Source: Colwellia sp. PAMC 20917 (GTDB taxonomy: Bacteria; Pseudomonadota; Gammaproteobacteria; Enterobacterales; Alteromonadaceae). Taken from it: a stretch of 64,000 bases of DNA. This document shows positions 1-8,830 of this stretch, piece by piece. Every line of letters starts with the position of its first letter. Within the stretch, counting starts at the first letter, position 1. Where the stretch lies: positions 4,588,001 to 4,652,000 of the forward strand of contig NZ_CP014944.1 in NCBI RefSeq assembly GCF_001767295.1, in the 5' to 3' direction. The notes beneath the pieces are model-generated. The model saw nothing but the letters and a program-made list of their open reading frames with translations. It made no database searches and was not told the DNA's origin. The position numbers were made by a program, and so were the translations under genes.

Positions 1-308
1 GCTGCCACGGTTGATTCAAAATCAGCATAACCACTTAATACTATTCGGTAAGTGTCTGGGTGTGAATTAGCCACTATTGCTAATAACGCTGCGCCGTCCA
101 TTTCAGGCATTCTCATATCAGAAACAACGATATCCACGTGCGTTTTCTCTAAAATCTCTAGTGCGTTTTTAGCACTATTAGCAATAATGACATTATATGA
201 CTTGCGGTGAAATAAACGTTGCAAAGTCCTGAGTATAATTCTTTCATCATCAACACATAAAACAGTCATATCTGAATACAAAGCATTTTGGGTACTACTA
301 TCTGACAT
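1..308 (-). CDS. response regulator receiver domain (partial, cut by left edge)
   Basis: An open frame on the minus strand starts at the ATG at 308-306 and runs off the left edge. The roughly 102 visible residues form a CheY-like receiver: the acidic pocket in VLCVDDE, the phospho-acceptor Asp in DIVVSDMRMPEMDG and the conserved Ser in VLSGYAD. It resembles the receiver of the divergent sigma-54 regulator that starts at 615 (VDDE followed by LRTLQR versus LRSLQR), so the two may belong to one signalling system. What is fused downstream cannot be seen; an HD-GYP, GGDEF or kinase-linked output are all possible. Confidence 0.85.
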   Translation of the reverse strand, partial: MSDSSTQNALYSDMTVLCVDDERIILRTLQRLFHRKSYNVIIANSAKNALEILEKTHVDIVVSDMRMPEMDGAALLAIVANSHPDTYRIVLSGYADFESTVA

Positions 309-614
309 AATTTCTCCCTATAAATTTTACAACTGAAATAAATAGTTTTAATGATGTTAATTATAACGATCACTATATTATCTATTTTTTACTTTATAGT
401 GATAAATAATAAACATATATTATAGTTATAACGGTTATTTATTCAAAAATTATTGATATTATTATAATTAATAAGTCAATTTACCTTAACAATATTTGTA
501 ATTGTTCAGGCGATACATTAAGTTTTAAATGTGGAATAAAAAATAATTATAGCTAAATGTAACACTGTTTTATAGGAAAGTTATTGGGCTTTAGTGTTGA
601 TTTTAAGGAAAAAA
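309..614. other. AT-rich intergenic region between divergent regulators
   Basis: About 300 bases separate two divergently transcribed receiver-domain genes. The stretch is very AT-rich and must hold both promoters. I see no convincing gene, palindrome or RNA structure in it. Confidence 0.6.
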
Positions 615-2081
615 ATGCAAAATTTGAATAAATCGGTCATTTTATTTGTTGACGATGAACCCGCTATTTTAAGATCGCTACAACGTATTGCGGGTAAAGT
701 GGATGCGACTATTTTAACGGCTGCTAGCGGCGGTGAAGCACTTGAGGTGATTAAAGAATGTCATGTTGATGTCATTGTTTCTGATATCAATATGCCCAAT
801 ATGGACGGTAATCAGTTACTTGAACAAGTTGCTCAAATTTCACCGGAAACTGTTCGTATTGTTTTAACCGGATGCGACAACATGGATACGGTACTTAATG
901 CGATTAATTCAGGGCACATTTGGGGGTTTTTACATAAACCTTGGGATAATTTCGAACTTATTGTTAAGTTAAAGCAAGCATTACAGCTCCAGCATATACT
1001 TGCTGAACGTACTTTAATGCGAAGAACGATTGATCAATACCAAAAATATCACAAAGCAAAATTTGAAGGCTTTATTGGCGATTCAATTCCGATGCAATTT
1101 GTTTATTCTTGTATCGAACAAAGCGCTCCCAGCAGTGCCTCTGTATTTATTACTGGGCCTAGTGGCTCAGGAAAAGAAGTTGCTGCACAGGCAATTCATC
1201 GCTTAAGTAAAAGAAAAAATGGGCCTTTTATTGCGCTCAATTGTGCCGCTATACCCTCAGAACTGATGGAATCAGAAATTTTTGGTCACATCAAAGGAGC
1301 ATTCTCCGGTGCTGTTTCAAATCGTGACGGTGCAGCGTCATTGGCCAACGGCGGCAGCTTATTTCTTGATGAAATTGGTGAAATGGATATCAGTTTACAG
1401 GCTAAATTATTACGTTTTATTCAAACAGGTTGTTTTCAAAAGGTCGGTAGCGGTAAAGAAGAAAAAGTAGATATTCGTTTTATCAGTGCAACCAATCGAG
1501 ACCCTCAAGTTGCCATTGATGAAAAGAAACTACGTGAAGATCTCTTTTATCGGCTCAATGTTATTTCTATTGCGTTACCCGCTTTAAATGAACGTGGTAG
1601 TGATATTGTGAAGTTAGCCGAATATTTCTTAAGCCACTTTAGTAAAATTGAAGAAAAAGTTTTTGCGGGTTTCTCAACTAAGGCTGAGGTATTAATTACA
1701 TCGTACTCTTGGCCAGGTAATGTTAGACAACTGCAAAATATTATTCATAGCGCAACAATTATGTCTGAAGGACCCTTAATTTCTGAACAAGTGATTGTTC
1801 AGCAACTTGGTCGACAGTTTAAACAGCCTGCTCTTGCAACACCCCCCGCGCAACAGGCGGTTATCTCGACACCGGATGATATCAATATGCAGACACCGAT
1901 GCTCAATACAGCTAATTTAACACCTTCAATAATTACCTTAGCTGACGTCGAAAAGCATGCCATTGAACAAGCAATTGCATTGTGTGAAGATAACATTGTC
2001 AAAGCGGCCAGTGAACTAGGTGTGAGTCCATCAACGCTTTATCGAAAAATTCAGCAATGGCAAGTACCTGCGCTAGATTAA
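615..2081 (+). CDS. sigma-54-dependent response regulator (NtrC family)
   Basis: A two-component activator that would remodel sigma-54 RNA polymerase after phosphorylation. Domains in order: receiver (about 1-120, acidic pocket D13/D14, phospho-Asp D57 in VSDINMPNMDG), AAA+ domain (about 155-385, Walker A GPSGSGKE near 181, sigma-54 contact loop GAFSGA near 228, Walker B in GGSLFLDEIGEMD), and a C-terminal Fis-type helix-turn-helix (about 445-485). The loop reads GAFSGA rather than GAFTGA, a conservative Thr to Ser change. The ATG at 615 was chosen because AAGGAA sits 4-5 bases upstream; a GTG at 594 would add seven residues. Length and order are normal for the family. A candidate -24/-12 promoter lies just downstream in front of the flippase gene. 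No partner kinase is adjacent. Confidence 0.93.
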   Translation: MQNLNKSVILFVDDEPAILRSLQRIAGKVDATILTAASGGEALEVIKECHVDVIVSDINMPNMDGNQLLEQVAQISPETVRIVLTGCDNMDTVLNAINSGHIWGFLHKPWDNFELIVKLKQALQLQHILAERTLMRRTIDQYQKYHKAKFEGFIGDSIPMQFVYSCIEQSAPSSASVFITGPSGSGKEVAAQAIHRLSKRKNGPFIALNCAAIPSELMESEIFGHIKGAFSGAVSNRDGAASLANGGSLFLDEIGEMDISLQAKLLRFIQTGCFQKVGSGKEEKVDIRFISATNRDPQVAIDEKKLREDLFYRLNVISIALPALNERGSDIVKLAEYFLSHFSKIEEKVFAGFSTKAEVLITSYSWPGNVRQLQNIIHSATIMSEGPLISEQVIVQQLGRQFKQPALATPPAQQAVISTPDDINMQTPMLNTANLTPSIITLADVEKHAIEQAIALCEDNIVKAASELGVSPSTLYRKIQQWQVPALD

Positions 2082-2120
2082 TACCATTTTTAATTTGCAA
2101 AAAGTGCTGGTATTTTTTTT
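2080..2120 (+). terminator. probable rho-independent terminator
   Basis: AATACCA (2080-2086) pairs with TGGTATT (2108-2114), with further T/A pairing inside, followed at once by eight T. It overlaps the stop codon of the sigma-54 regulator, so the downstream flippase gene probably needs its own promoter. Confidence 0.7.
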
Positions 2121-2202
2121 CAAAGTGCAAATTATTATCAGTGCAATACCTAAGTATAAAATAAAACCTATAATAATCAGTTGATTAAAATAAATTGAAT
2201 GT

Positions 2203-2218
2203 TGGAACGAAACTTGAA
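2203..2218 (+). promoter_or_regulatory. candidate sigma-54 (-24/-12) promoter
   Basis: The sequence TTGGAACGAAACTTGAA gives GG at 2204-2205, ten bases, then GA at 2216-2217. The sigma-54 consensus is GG-N10-GC, so the -24 part is good and the -12 part has one mismatch. It lies about 47 bases before the GTG start of the flippase gene and directly after a sigma-54 activator gene. This is inference from pattern and context only. Confidence 0.4.
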
Positions 2219-2220
2219 GG

Positions 2221-2248
2221 TATCATTGTTAACGATTTAACAATGATA
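2221..2248 (+). repeat. perfect 12-bp inverted repeat in flippase leader
   Basis: TATCATTGTTAA (2221-2232) and TTAACAATGATA (2237-2248) are perfect complements around the loop CGAT. There is no T-run, so it is unlikely to be a terminator. It falls where the transcript from the candidate -24/-12 promoter would begin and ends four bases before the AGGAG ribosome-binding site, so it could be an operator or a 5' mRNA hairpin. Confidence 0.75.
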
Positions 2249-2264
2249 ATTCAGGAGTGTTCTA

Positions 2265-3548
2265 GTGCAGTTAATGTCTTTATTGAGGACGCAATTTAAT
2301 TCGGTAATTGAGCTGTTATCAAATGCTATTTGGTTACTTAGTGCCGAGTTTGTTGCTAAAGTCTCCAGAATTTTCACTATTGTTGTACTTGCCTCACAAT
2401 TATCGCCAATCTCTTATGGTACCTCTATGTTAGCGCTGGCCTTTCATGATGTCTTTGCATTAATATTACGGGCCGGTGTAGGTAGTCAAATTATTAATTG
2501 CAAACAAGCGCAAGTCGCTAGTTTTGCAAAAAGTGGTATGGTCATCCAATGGGCTATCTGTCTCACTATCGCTATGGGTCAGTGGAGCTCTGCAGACTTT
2601 CTATCGTCACTTTATGACAATGATGATATTGCCTCATTACTCAAAATAATGGCTGTTATTTATCTGCTCTATCCTTGGGTGAGTGTAAAAATATTTTTGT
2701 TACAGCGCGATAATAAAATGCGTTGGTTTAGTATCAGAAATGGTGTTTGTGTCATCATCGAAAATGTATCTATAGCGGTAGCCGCTTTACTTGGGGCTGA
2801 CATCTTTGCTGTTGCTTTGGGTAAAATCGCCTTTTCGCTATTTTGGTTGTTGTTATTTTCATTCGCACCGGTTCAATCATATGGCATTGGTTTTGATAAA
2901 ACCGTAATCAAGCAGATGTTAAGAACATCAGGAAAGCTTTTTAATACAGAATTTTTACGAGGAATTCGAGTTCATGCCGATACTTTTATTGCCGGTAAGT
3001 TACTAACCCCTGAGCTTTTTGGTTTTTATAGTTTTGCAAAAAATGCTGGGGTAGGTTTAAGTCAGTCAATTAATCAAGTTTATATGGCTGCTTTATATCC
3101 TTATATTTGCAAGTTAGCTCGAGAAGGGCAGCTATTAGCACAACAAAAGAAAATATTTGCTCTTTCATTATCCATTGGTTTTTTATTCGTTTTTCAGGCT
3201 TTAATCGCTCCTATTTATGTACCGATTCTGTTCGACGATAAATGGTCGTCTGCTGTGCCTATCATCACAATATTATGCTTAGTGGCATTACCTAATTTAA
3301 TTATTGATATTGCTTGTTGTTTTCAACGTGCAACAGAGCAATACCACCTTGAAACCTTTACTCGTTTAATTTGCCTGTCAGTTTCTTTACTCACGCTCAT
3401 TATTATGATGCCAAAAGAGCCAATGGAATTCGCTGTTGTTATCTTTTTTAGCAGTCTGTTTTGCTTGATCCCGCTTTACTTAATTAATGTTCTTAAACCC
3501 TTAAATTATAACCTACGTACTTTATTTAATAGGAAAAAAATCACATGA
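2265..3548 (+). CDS. oligosaccharide flippase / polysaccharide export protein (MOP superfamily, Wzx-like)
   Basis: An inner-membrane protein of 427 residues, almost all hydrophobic segments (about 12 predicted helices) with short charged loops, as in Wzx/RfbX-type flippases that turn undecaprenyl-linked sugars across the membrane. The N-terminal stretch ending in RAGVGSQIIN and the internal segment GFYSFAKNAGVGLSQSINQVYMA look like the family's conserved helices. The GTG at 2265 is preferred over the ATG at 2274 because AGGAG at 2253-2257 has normal spacing only to the GTG. The stop overlaps the start of the next glycosyltransferase (ATGA), so the two are translationally coupled. A two-gene flippase/transferase unit is short for a surface-glycan locus, so the substrate cannot be inferred. 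Confidence 0.85.
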   Translation: MQLMSLLRTQFNSVIELLSNAIWLLSAEFVAKVSRIFTIVVLASQLSPISYGTSMLALAFHDVFALILRAGVGSQIINCKQAQVASFAKSGMVIQWAICLTIAMGQWSSADFLSSLYDNDDIASLLKIMAVIYLLYPWVSVKIFLLQRDNKMRWFSIRNGVCVIIENVSIAVAALLGADIFAVALGKIAFSLFWLLLFSFAPVQSYGIGFDKTVIKQMLRTSGKLFNTEFLRGIRVHADTFIAGKLLTPELFGFYSFAKNAGVGLSQSINQVYMAALYPYICKLAREGQLLAQQKKIFALSLSIGFLFVFQALIAPIYVPILFDDKWSSAVPIITILCLVALPNLIIDIACCFQRATEQYHLETFTRLICLSVSLLTLIIMMPKEPMEFAVVIFFSSLFCLIPLYLINVLKPLNYNLRTLFNRKKIT

Positions 3549-4558
3549 AATCTAATGCCGTTCCAATAGTATCAGTTATTATTCCAATGTATAACGTTGG
3601 AAAATATATTGAACAAAGTATCAATAGCGTTCTTAAACAAACCTATCATCATTTTGAAATTATTTTAGTGGATGATGGTTGTACTGATGATACCTTAAAT
3701 AAAGTGAATCAATTTACAGATCCTAGAATTAGACTTATTCACCAGACTAATCGTGGTTTGTCTGGCGCAAGAAACACCGGTATAGATGCGGCTCGTGGTT
3801 TATATGTTGCTTTACTCGATGCTGACGATTACTGGGCTAAAGATAAATTAGCTAAGCATATTAAACACCTATCAGCGAACCCTAAGGTAGGAGTAAGTTA
3901 CTGTCCGTCATTATTTATTAATGAAGAGGGCGTACTTTTGGGCGTTGGTCAATTTCCTAAGCTGAGCAATATAACTAAACAACATATTTTTTGTCGTAAT
4001 CCAGTAGGTAATGGCTCATCGCCAGTGATTAGACGGGCGTTATTAGCAGAAATTGGCTATTTTGGTGTTAAAAGAGATAAATATCGAAAAATGTATTTTG
4101 ATGAAAGTTTGAGACAATCTGAAGATATCGAATTATGGACTCGAATAGCATTAACCACTACATGGAAATTTGCTGGTATTGCCAAACCTTTAACTTATTA
4201 TCGTGTTAACGATACTGGCCTTTCAGCAGATGTTGATAAGCAGTATTCAAGTTGGCAACATGCCGTTATGCTAAACCAAGCTTCTGATCCAACCTTTTTC
4301 AAACAGTTTTATAGCTTAGCAAGGGCATACCAGCTTCGTTATTTAGCCAGACGGGCGATACAGTCTGAAAGTAAACTGACAGCTTTTAAGCTTATTCATC
4401 AAGCAATATTTTGTAATTACAGGATACTTTTTCAAGAGCCTAGTCGCACGATAATGACGTTAGGCTGTGCTTGGTTAAAGTTTTTACCGAGCAAGCTATA
4501 TCGACGAATTGAAAAGTTTGCCATGTTAAATTTTGGCAATAGTTCAATTAAACAATAA
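3545..4558 (+). CDS. family 2 glycosyltransferase
   Basis: A cytoplasmic, membrane-associated GT-A fold transferase of 337 residues. The N-terminus reads VSVIIPMYNVGKYI with the nucleotide-binding ILVDDGCTDDT, then GLSGARNTGID, and the metal/sugar-nucleotide DxD as LLDADDYW near residues 91-98. The catalytic-base region is in QSEDIELWTRIA. It uses an NDP-sugar; donor and acceptor are not predictable. The ATG overlaps the flippase stop by four bases, which suggests a shared pathway in surface polysaccharide assembly. The Arg/Lys-rich C-terminal third may contact the membrane. Confidence 0.92.
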   Translation: MKSNAVPIVSVIIPMYNVGKYIEQSINSVLKQTYHHFEIILVDDGCTDDTLNKVNQFTDPRIRLIHQTNRGLSGARNTGIDAARGLYVALLDADDYWAKDKLAKHIKHLSANPKVGVSYCPSLFINEEGVLLGVGQFPKLSNITKQHIFCRNPVGNGSSPVIRRALLAEIGYFGVKRDKYRKMYFDESLRQSEDIELWTRIALTTTWKFAGIAKPLTYYRVNDTGLSADVDKQYSSWQHAVMLNQASDPTFFKQFYSLARAYQLRYLARRAIQSESKLTAFKLIHQAIFCNYRILFQEPSRTIMTLGCAWLKFLPSKLYRRIEKFAMLNFGNSSIKQ

Positions 4559-4631
4559 GGTTAAAAGTGTAATGAAGACCTATAATCTATATCAGTTCTT
4601 GTACTACTCATAATAGTTATTTAGAGGCACT

Positions 4632-5042
4632 ATGGCGCGTAATAATAAATCAGATGATAACTCAAAAGTTAATCAGCTATTAAGTGGCATGGATAAATCT
4701 GTTGCAGAAAGTTTCACTTATAAACAACGTAAAGCATTACAAAAAAGCATTAGTACCCAAGACTGGCGAAGTCACAATGTAGATTTTAGACCTACATTAG
4801 CATTGCCTTTTCTCCCTTGGAGTTTCTATATTGTTTTTCTAGTGGGTATTAATAGAAGGGGGCTTACACACACTGAACGTTTTATTGCTTTTGCTATGTT
4901 TTTATTATTTATATTCGTCTTTGGTTTAGCCATGATTGGTTGTGTGTTTTTGTTAATTTATTTATTAAAATCATGGTTAGGAATAGATTTGTTTCCAAAT
5001 GAATCTTTAGGTATTTGGGATGCCTTCAAAAGTCTTTTCTAG
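4632..5042 (+). CDS. conserved small membrane protein, function unknown
   Basis: A 136-residue protein with a hydrophilic N-terminus (about 1-50, Lys/Gln/Asp rich) and two membrane segments (about 60-72 with PFLPWSFYIVFLVG, and 83-116, a long hydrophobic stretch). The motif WRSHNVDFRPTLALPF precedes the first segment. AGAGGC at 4622-4627 lies upstream of the ATG. I recognise no domain. It follows the glycosyltransferase by 73 bases in the same direction and is closed by a hairpin, so it may be read with it, but nothing shows a functional link. Confidence 0.7.
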   Translation: MARNNKSDDNSKVNQLLSGMDKSVAESFTYKQRKALQKSISTQDWRSHNVDFRPTLALPFLPWSFYIVFLVGINRRGLTHTERFIAFAMFLLFIFVFGLAMIGCVFLLIYLLKSWLGIDLFPNESLGIWDAFKSLF

Positions 5043-5104
5043 CGAATTTCAGGCAAAGTAAATGCTTTATCAGGCATAATGAAAGATTTTTAAATAACAT
5101 TGCT

Positions 5105-5143
5105 TACAGCTTGATAACGCTATTTGTTAGTTATCAAGCTGTA
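5105..5143. terminator. bidirectional hairpin between convergent genes
   Basis: TACAGCTTGATAAC (5105-5118) and GTTATCAAGCTGTA (5130-5143) form a perfect 14-bp stem with an 11-base loop, midway between the convergent membrane-protein and thioredoxin genes. There is no strong T-run on either side, but position and stability fit a shared terminator. Confidence 0.65.
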
Positions 5144-5164
5144 TGTATCACTTGCCAGATACTC

Positions 5165-5401
5165 TTAGTTGATTAACCATGACTGAATAGTATCTCTGTC
5201 TGGGATCGAGCCGCTATGCACATTAACATCATTAATTAAAACTGCTGGGGTAGTCATTACGCCATATTCCATAATAACTTCAGGGTCTGTTTCTTTTATT
5301 ACCTGAACATTAATATTCAATTCTTTGGCTATTTTAGAAATTTTTTCAACAGTCTTTATACATTTAGTACAGCCAGTACCCAGTACTTTTATTTCTATCA
5401 T
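5165..5401 (-). CDS. thioredoxin-fold redox protein (TM0996/MTH895-type glutaredoxin)
   Basis: A 78-residue thioredoxin-fold protein with the redox motif CTKC at residues 11-14 (GTGCTKC) and the cis-Pro loop TTPAV near 51-55. Small proteins of this type are typical partners of the permease family encoded 23 bases upstream, and the two form one minus-strand operon. It probably passes electrons to, or hands a thiol-bound substrate to, the permease; this is inference. There is no signal peptide, so it acts in the cytoplasm. AGAGAAAATATT precedes the ATG. Confidence 0.88.
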   Translation of the reverse strand: MIEIKVLGTGCTKCIKTVEKISKIAKELNINVQVIKETDPEVIMEYGVMTTPAVLINDVNVHSGSIPDRDTIQSWLIN

Positions 5402-5424
5402 AATATTTTCTCTTTAGTTAAGTA

Positions 5425-6414
5425 TTAAATAAATGGGCTTAAAAAATTAAATGTCCAACCAATTAAAGTAAATGCACTAAGCAATAGGATAAAAAGTATC
5501 GCCAATAATCGCCATTGCATGACTTGCTTTAATAAGATGAACTCAGGAAAACTTGCAGCTACAGTACTCATACAAAAAGCGAGTGTGGTTCCTATAGGAA
5601 GGCCTTGTTTAAGTAAACTTTCCATGACAGGAATAACACCGGTCGCATTAGAATATAAAGGTATGCCAAGTAAAACTGCAGAAGGGACTGACCACCATTG
5701 CCCATCGCCTAAATGCGCTTGAATCCAACCGTCGGGTACAAAACCATGTAAAGCTGAGCCTAACCCTACACCTACAATGACCCATTTCCATACTCGTCCA
5801 AAAATTTCGCTGAGCTCTTCCTTTGCAAAAGTATGTCTTTGTTTTAACGATAATATTGCAGATTGTTTAGCTTTAACTCTTACCGTGTTTTGACCGCGTT
5901 CTAACGCTTTGGCGGCAAAAGATTGCAACCAACGTTCAGCTTTTATGGCATCAAGAAAAATACCGCCTAATATGCCAACAGACATACCAACCACAATGTA
6001 AAGCAGGGTAAATTTCCATCCCAATAAACTAAGTAACAGCAATACTGCTACTTCATTTATCAGTGGTGATGTAATGAGAAATGACATCGTTATACCCACA
6101 GGGATCCCTGCTGATGTAAAACCCAAAAATACCGGAATACTCGAGCAAGAACAAAACGGCGTTATTGCGCCAAAACTTGAGCCAAGTAAATAACCAACCC
6201 CTGAATGTTTACCGGCTAAGTAATCACGAATACCTTCAACATTCATTGACGCTCTTAATAAAGCAATAGCGTAGATCATTATCAATAACAAAAAGAATAT
6301 CTTAGTGGTGTCTTCGATAAAAAAATGAAGGGCATCGCCTAGTTTTGTTGTTCTAGATAAGCCAAATATATCAACAACTAACCATGTGGCTAAATCGGTA
6401 AATATCTCAAACAT
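5425..6414 (-). CDS. permease, ArsP_1/DUF318 family (CSCSS motif)
   Basis: An integral inner-membrane protein of 329 residues with about eight to ten hydrophobic segments. The signature TPFCSCSSIPVFLG places C88 and C90 in a membrane segment, as in the PF03773 permeases, some of which export organo-arsenicals or other thiol-reactive compounds. A hydrophilic loop (about 165-200) splits the protein into halves, and the second half carries the related GIPLYSNATGVIPV. The first gene of a two-gene operon with the thioredoxin-like protein. No arsenic regulator (ArsR-type) or arsenate reductase is nearby, so the substrate is open. Confidence 0.88.
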   Translation of the reverse strand: MFEIFTDLATWLVVDIFGLSRTTKLGDALHFFIEDTTKIFFLLLIMIYAIALLRASMNVEGIRDYLAGKHSGVGYLLGSSFGAITPFCSCSSIPVFLGFTSAGIPVGITMSFLITSPLINEVAVLLLLSLLGWKFTLLYIVVGMSVGILGGIFLDAIKAERWLQSFAAKALERGQNTVRVKAKQSAILSLKQRHTFAKEELSEIFGRVWKWVIVGVGLGSALHGFVPDGWIQAHLGDGQWWSVPSAVLLGIPLYSNATGVIPVMESLLKQGLPIGTTLAFCMSTVAASFPEFILLKQVMQWRLLAILFILLLSAFTLIGWTFNFLSPFI

Positions 6415-6848
6415 AAGCTGTCCAATCGAGGTGGATAATAAGTAATAAAATAAGTTCGCTAAGGTAGTATAGATTTTGTAACACGGTTTTAAACGGTCTT
6501 GACGGTAAAATTTACACCGATAAAAGACAATAATAAGGGATTAATACACTCATTATTATAATATTATCGTGTTGTTATACTTTGACTTAAGTCAGGTTAT
6601 CGCTAATTACTGCCGATAAAAAGACGGTAGTAATAGTAGGTGAGTTCGTTGAGTATCGATATTTTCCCTTTGCGCTATTTGTGGATCTTCACTAATAATG
6701 AGAATTCTCGTTCAGGATTTTCTTGGCTGTAGCTAGATTGAGTTAAATCAATTGAAAAATCTACGTCAAAAGTCGTGAGAAAACTATAAAAGACGTCACA
6801 AAAAATAAGAAAATTTAAAAACCTCCTAAGCTATGTACTGAATGGTCA
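6415..6848. other. intergenic region upstream of permease operon
   Basis: About 430 bases between the permease start and the left end of the insertion sequence. They should hold the minus-strand permease promoter. I see a 12-bp palindrome (6583-6594) and a 10-bp hairpin with one G-T pair (6606-6615 with 6625-6634). No convincing gene is present. Confidence 0.55.
6583..6594. promoter_or_regulatory. palindrome TGACTTAAGTCA, possible operator
   Basis: A perfect 12-bp palindrome about 170 bases upstream of the permease start. It could be a binding site for a dimeric regulator; there is no direct evidence, and it is rather far from the gene. Confidence 0.25.
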
Positions 6849-6922
6849 CTTATAGCCCAGCCTGTGTGAAAACTAATTATTGTAAGTTTTCATTATTGAG
6901 GGTTTATATCAGCTATTTAGAA

Positions 6923-6941
6923 GGCTTCGCGTAGCGAAGCC
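6923..6941. repeat. hairpin inside IS, 3' of transposase gene
   Basis: GGCTTCGC (6923-6930), loop GTA, GCGAAGCC (6934-6941). It lies between the left terminal repeat and the transposase stop, so it may end the transposase transcript or form part of the IS end. No T-run follows on the minus strand. Confidence 0.6.
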
Positions 6942-7045
6942 GATATTTATGAATATCCATGCTTTATATTTTTTATTCGTTCAAAATTGCTGATATTGGC
7001 TCCTATTTGAAACATATTTGGGTCTTTTAAGGAAAGAGTTACCTC

Positions 7046-8482
7046 TTACGGCAACATCACTTCCTTCATCAACTTTTCTATTCCAAATATATTGAGCATT
7101 CTTTTTAAATTATACGCCAATACATGCAGGTTCAATTCTGTACTGACATTTTTAAACCCTCTTGTTAAAAGGTGCGTGGCTCCTGCCCACAACTTAATCG
7201 TACCAAAGGGATGTTCAACCGTTTGTTTTCGTTGAAGCATCGCATCAGGCGTTGCTTTGAGCAAGGCTTCCATTTTTTCCATATCAGCTTCATGGATCCA
7301 ACGTCTCATTCTTCTTGGGTCTTTTTTAGAACGGGTACATTGGCTTCGGATAGTGCAATTTTTACAAGCCATACCATTGAAGTAAATTTTGATATCTAAC
7401 CCTCCTTCTATCGCATTGAATCGATGTTGAAGCTCATTGCCCGCAGGGCAAATATAAACATCATTATCTTGATTATATTCAAACAGTGACTTGTTAAAAA
7501 TTCCCTTCTTTTCTGAGCCTGATGTATCGGTTTTTGGTACAAGCGTCGATACACCTAAATCTTGAGTATCTTTAATATCTTGTCGGCTGTAATAACCCTT
7601 ATCTGCCAATATTGTTGTAACACTTTTCCCTAACGCTTTAAGTGTCAGTTTGGTCATATTGCACAACTGCCCCCTATCTGTTGTATTGGTGACTTCGTGA
7701 GCAACAATTAAATGATGTTTAGTATCGACAGCGCTTTGTATGTTATAGCAAATCGCTCGTGTCATGCCCTGTGTTTTCATCAAGCGAGAATCAGGATCGA
7801 CTGTTGATACTTGTTTATCAGGATGATTATTGACGGCTAATTCCATCTCTTTTAGTTCAACGAGGTGTTGTTTTAAGAAATCTAATTTAGATTCAATATT
7901 AGCAATGTATTGTGATGTGTTCTCTTGTGAATCTGACTGTTCAAGCTTCAAAAAATAATTATTAATATGCTTTTCTACTCGCTCAATATGAGACTTCATT
8001 TTACTTGGAGTGTAGTTTTTATCTTTGTTGTTGGATGCCTTAAACTTACTACCATCTATAGCAACAGTCGCTTCACTAAACATATTGAATTTATGGCACA
8101 TTTGAACGAAGGTTTTACAGGTGTTTTTAATTCCACTGTGGTTATCTTTTCTAAAGTCAGCAATCGTTTTAAAGTCTGGGGATAAACGCTCCGTGAGCCA
8201 CATAAGTTCAACATTACGTTGTGTTTCTCGCTCTAGACAGCGTGATGACTGAATTCGGTTTAAATAACCATAGATATAAATTTTGAGTAATATGGCGGGG
8301 TGATAACCAGGTCGGCCAGTTGCTTTAGATTGAACACCTTTGAAACCAAGGTTTTCTAAATCTAAACCATCGACAAATACATCAATTACTCTAACAGGAT
8401 TTTCTTTAGCGACAAAATCTTCAAGCATTTCTGGAAAGAGGGTTGCTTGGGAGCGAGATAAACCTTTAATATGACGTGACAT
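7046..8482 (-). CDS. IS1182 family transposase
   Basis: A DDE transposase of 478 residues. The N-terminal DUF772-type domain (about 15-120) contains the GRPGYHPAILLKIYIYGYLN segment. The catalytic triad is visible as D143 (VAIDGSKF), D294 (ILADKGYYS) and E423 (QTVEHPFGTIK). A cysteine knuckle CKNC with a further Cys follows at about 373-382, as in other IS1182 proteins. No frameshift or stop interrupts it, so it should be active. It is the only gene of the element and is flanked by the matching inverted repeats. Confidence 0.96.
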   Translation of the reverse strand: MSRHIKGLSRSQATLFPEMLEDFVAKENPVRVIDVFVDGLDLENLGFKGVQSKATGRPGYHPAILLKIYIYGYLNRIQSSRCLERETQRNVELMWLTERLSPDFKTIADFRKDNHSGIKNTCKTFVQMCHKFNMFSEATVAIDGSKFKASNNKDKNYTPSKMKSHIERVEKHINNYFLKLEQSDSQENTSQYIANIESKLDFLKQHLVELKEMELAVNNHPDKQVSTVDPDSRLMKTQGMTRAICYNIQSAVDTKHHLIVAHEVTNTTDRGQLCNMTKLTLKALGKSVTTILADKGYYSRQDIKDTQDLGVSTLVPKTDTSGSEKKGIFNKSLFEYNQDNDVYICPAGNELQHRFNAIEGGLDIKIYFNGMACKNCTIRSQCTRSKKDPRRMRRWIHEADMEKMEALLKATPDAMLQRKQTVEHPFGTIKLWAGATHLLTRGFKNVSTELNLHVLAYNLKRMLNIFGIEKLMKEVMLP

Positions 8483-8830
8483 ACAGCCAACATATAATCA
8501 ATTAACCTAATGAATATTATAGCAAATATTGAGTGATATATTATCTTGTTTTGAGATTGATTGATCATAAGTATCCGGTGCTTATTCGAAAAAGTGATCA
8601 AAACGTTTTCACACAGGCTGAGCCATAAGCTGTCCTTATCCAAGAAACTGCTATGAAGAGTTTATGGCAAACTAGACAGTTTGGCTTATTTGATTTTAAA
8701 ACTCCTTAGCAGCGATATAATAAGTATTCGTCCAACTAGCTGATAAGCTTAAAAATCCCATAGTTGCAATATTCTGGCTTTGATCGTACATTTATTAATC
8801 ACATTGTATTTAGTTGATAGGTACTTATTC

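Larger units (their letters stand above)
6849..8629 (-). mobile_element. complete IS1182-family insertion sequence
   Basis: The left end (6849-6873, reading CTTATAGCCCAG then CCTGTGTGAAAAC) and right end (8605-8629) are inverted repeats of 25 bases with two mismatches. They enclose one intact transposase gene on the minus strand, about 1.78 kb in all, normal for IS1182. The bases just outside do not form an obvious direct target repeat. The outermost CTTAT/ATAAG may be target rather than element, so the true tips could be a few bases further in. Confidence 0.85.

Noticed and set aside
8386-8643. Minus-strand open frame crossing the right end of the IS
   Set aside because: It overlaps the transposase start and the terminal repeat; composition looks non-coding.
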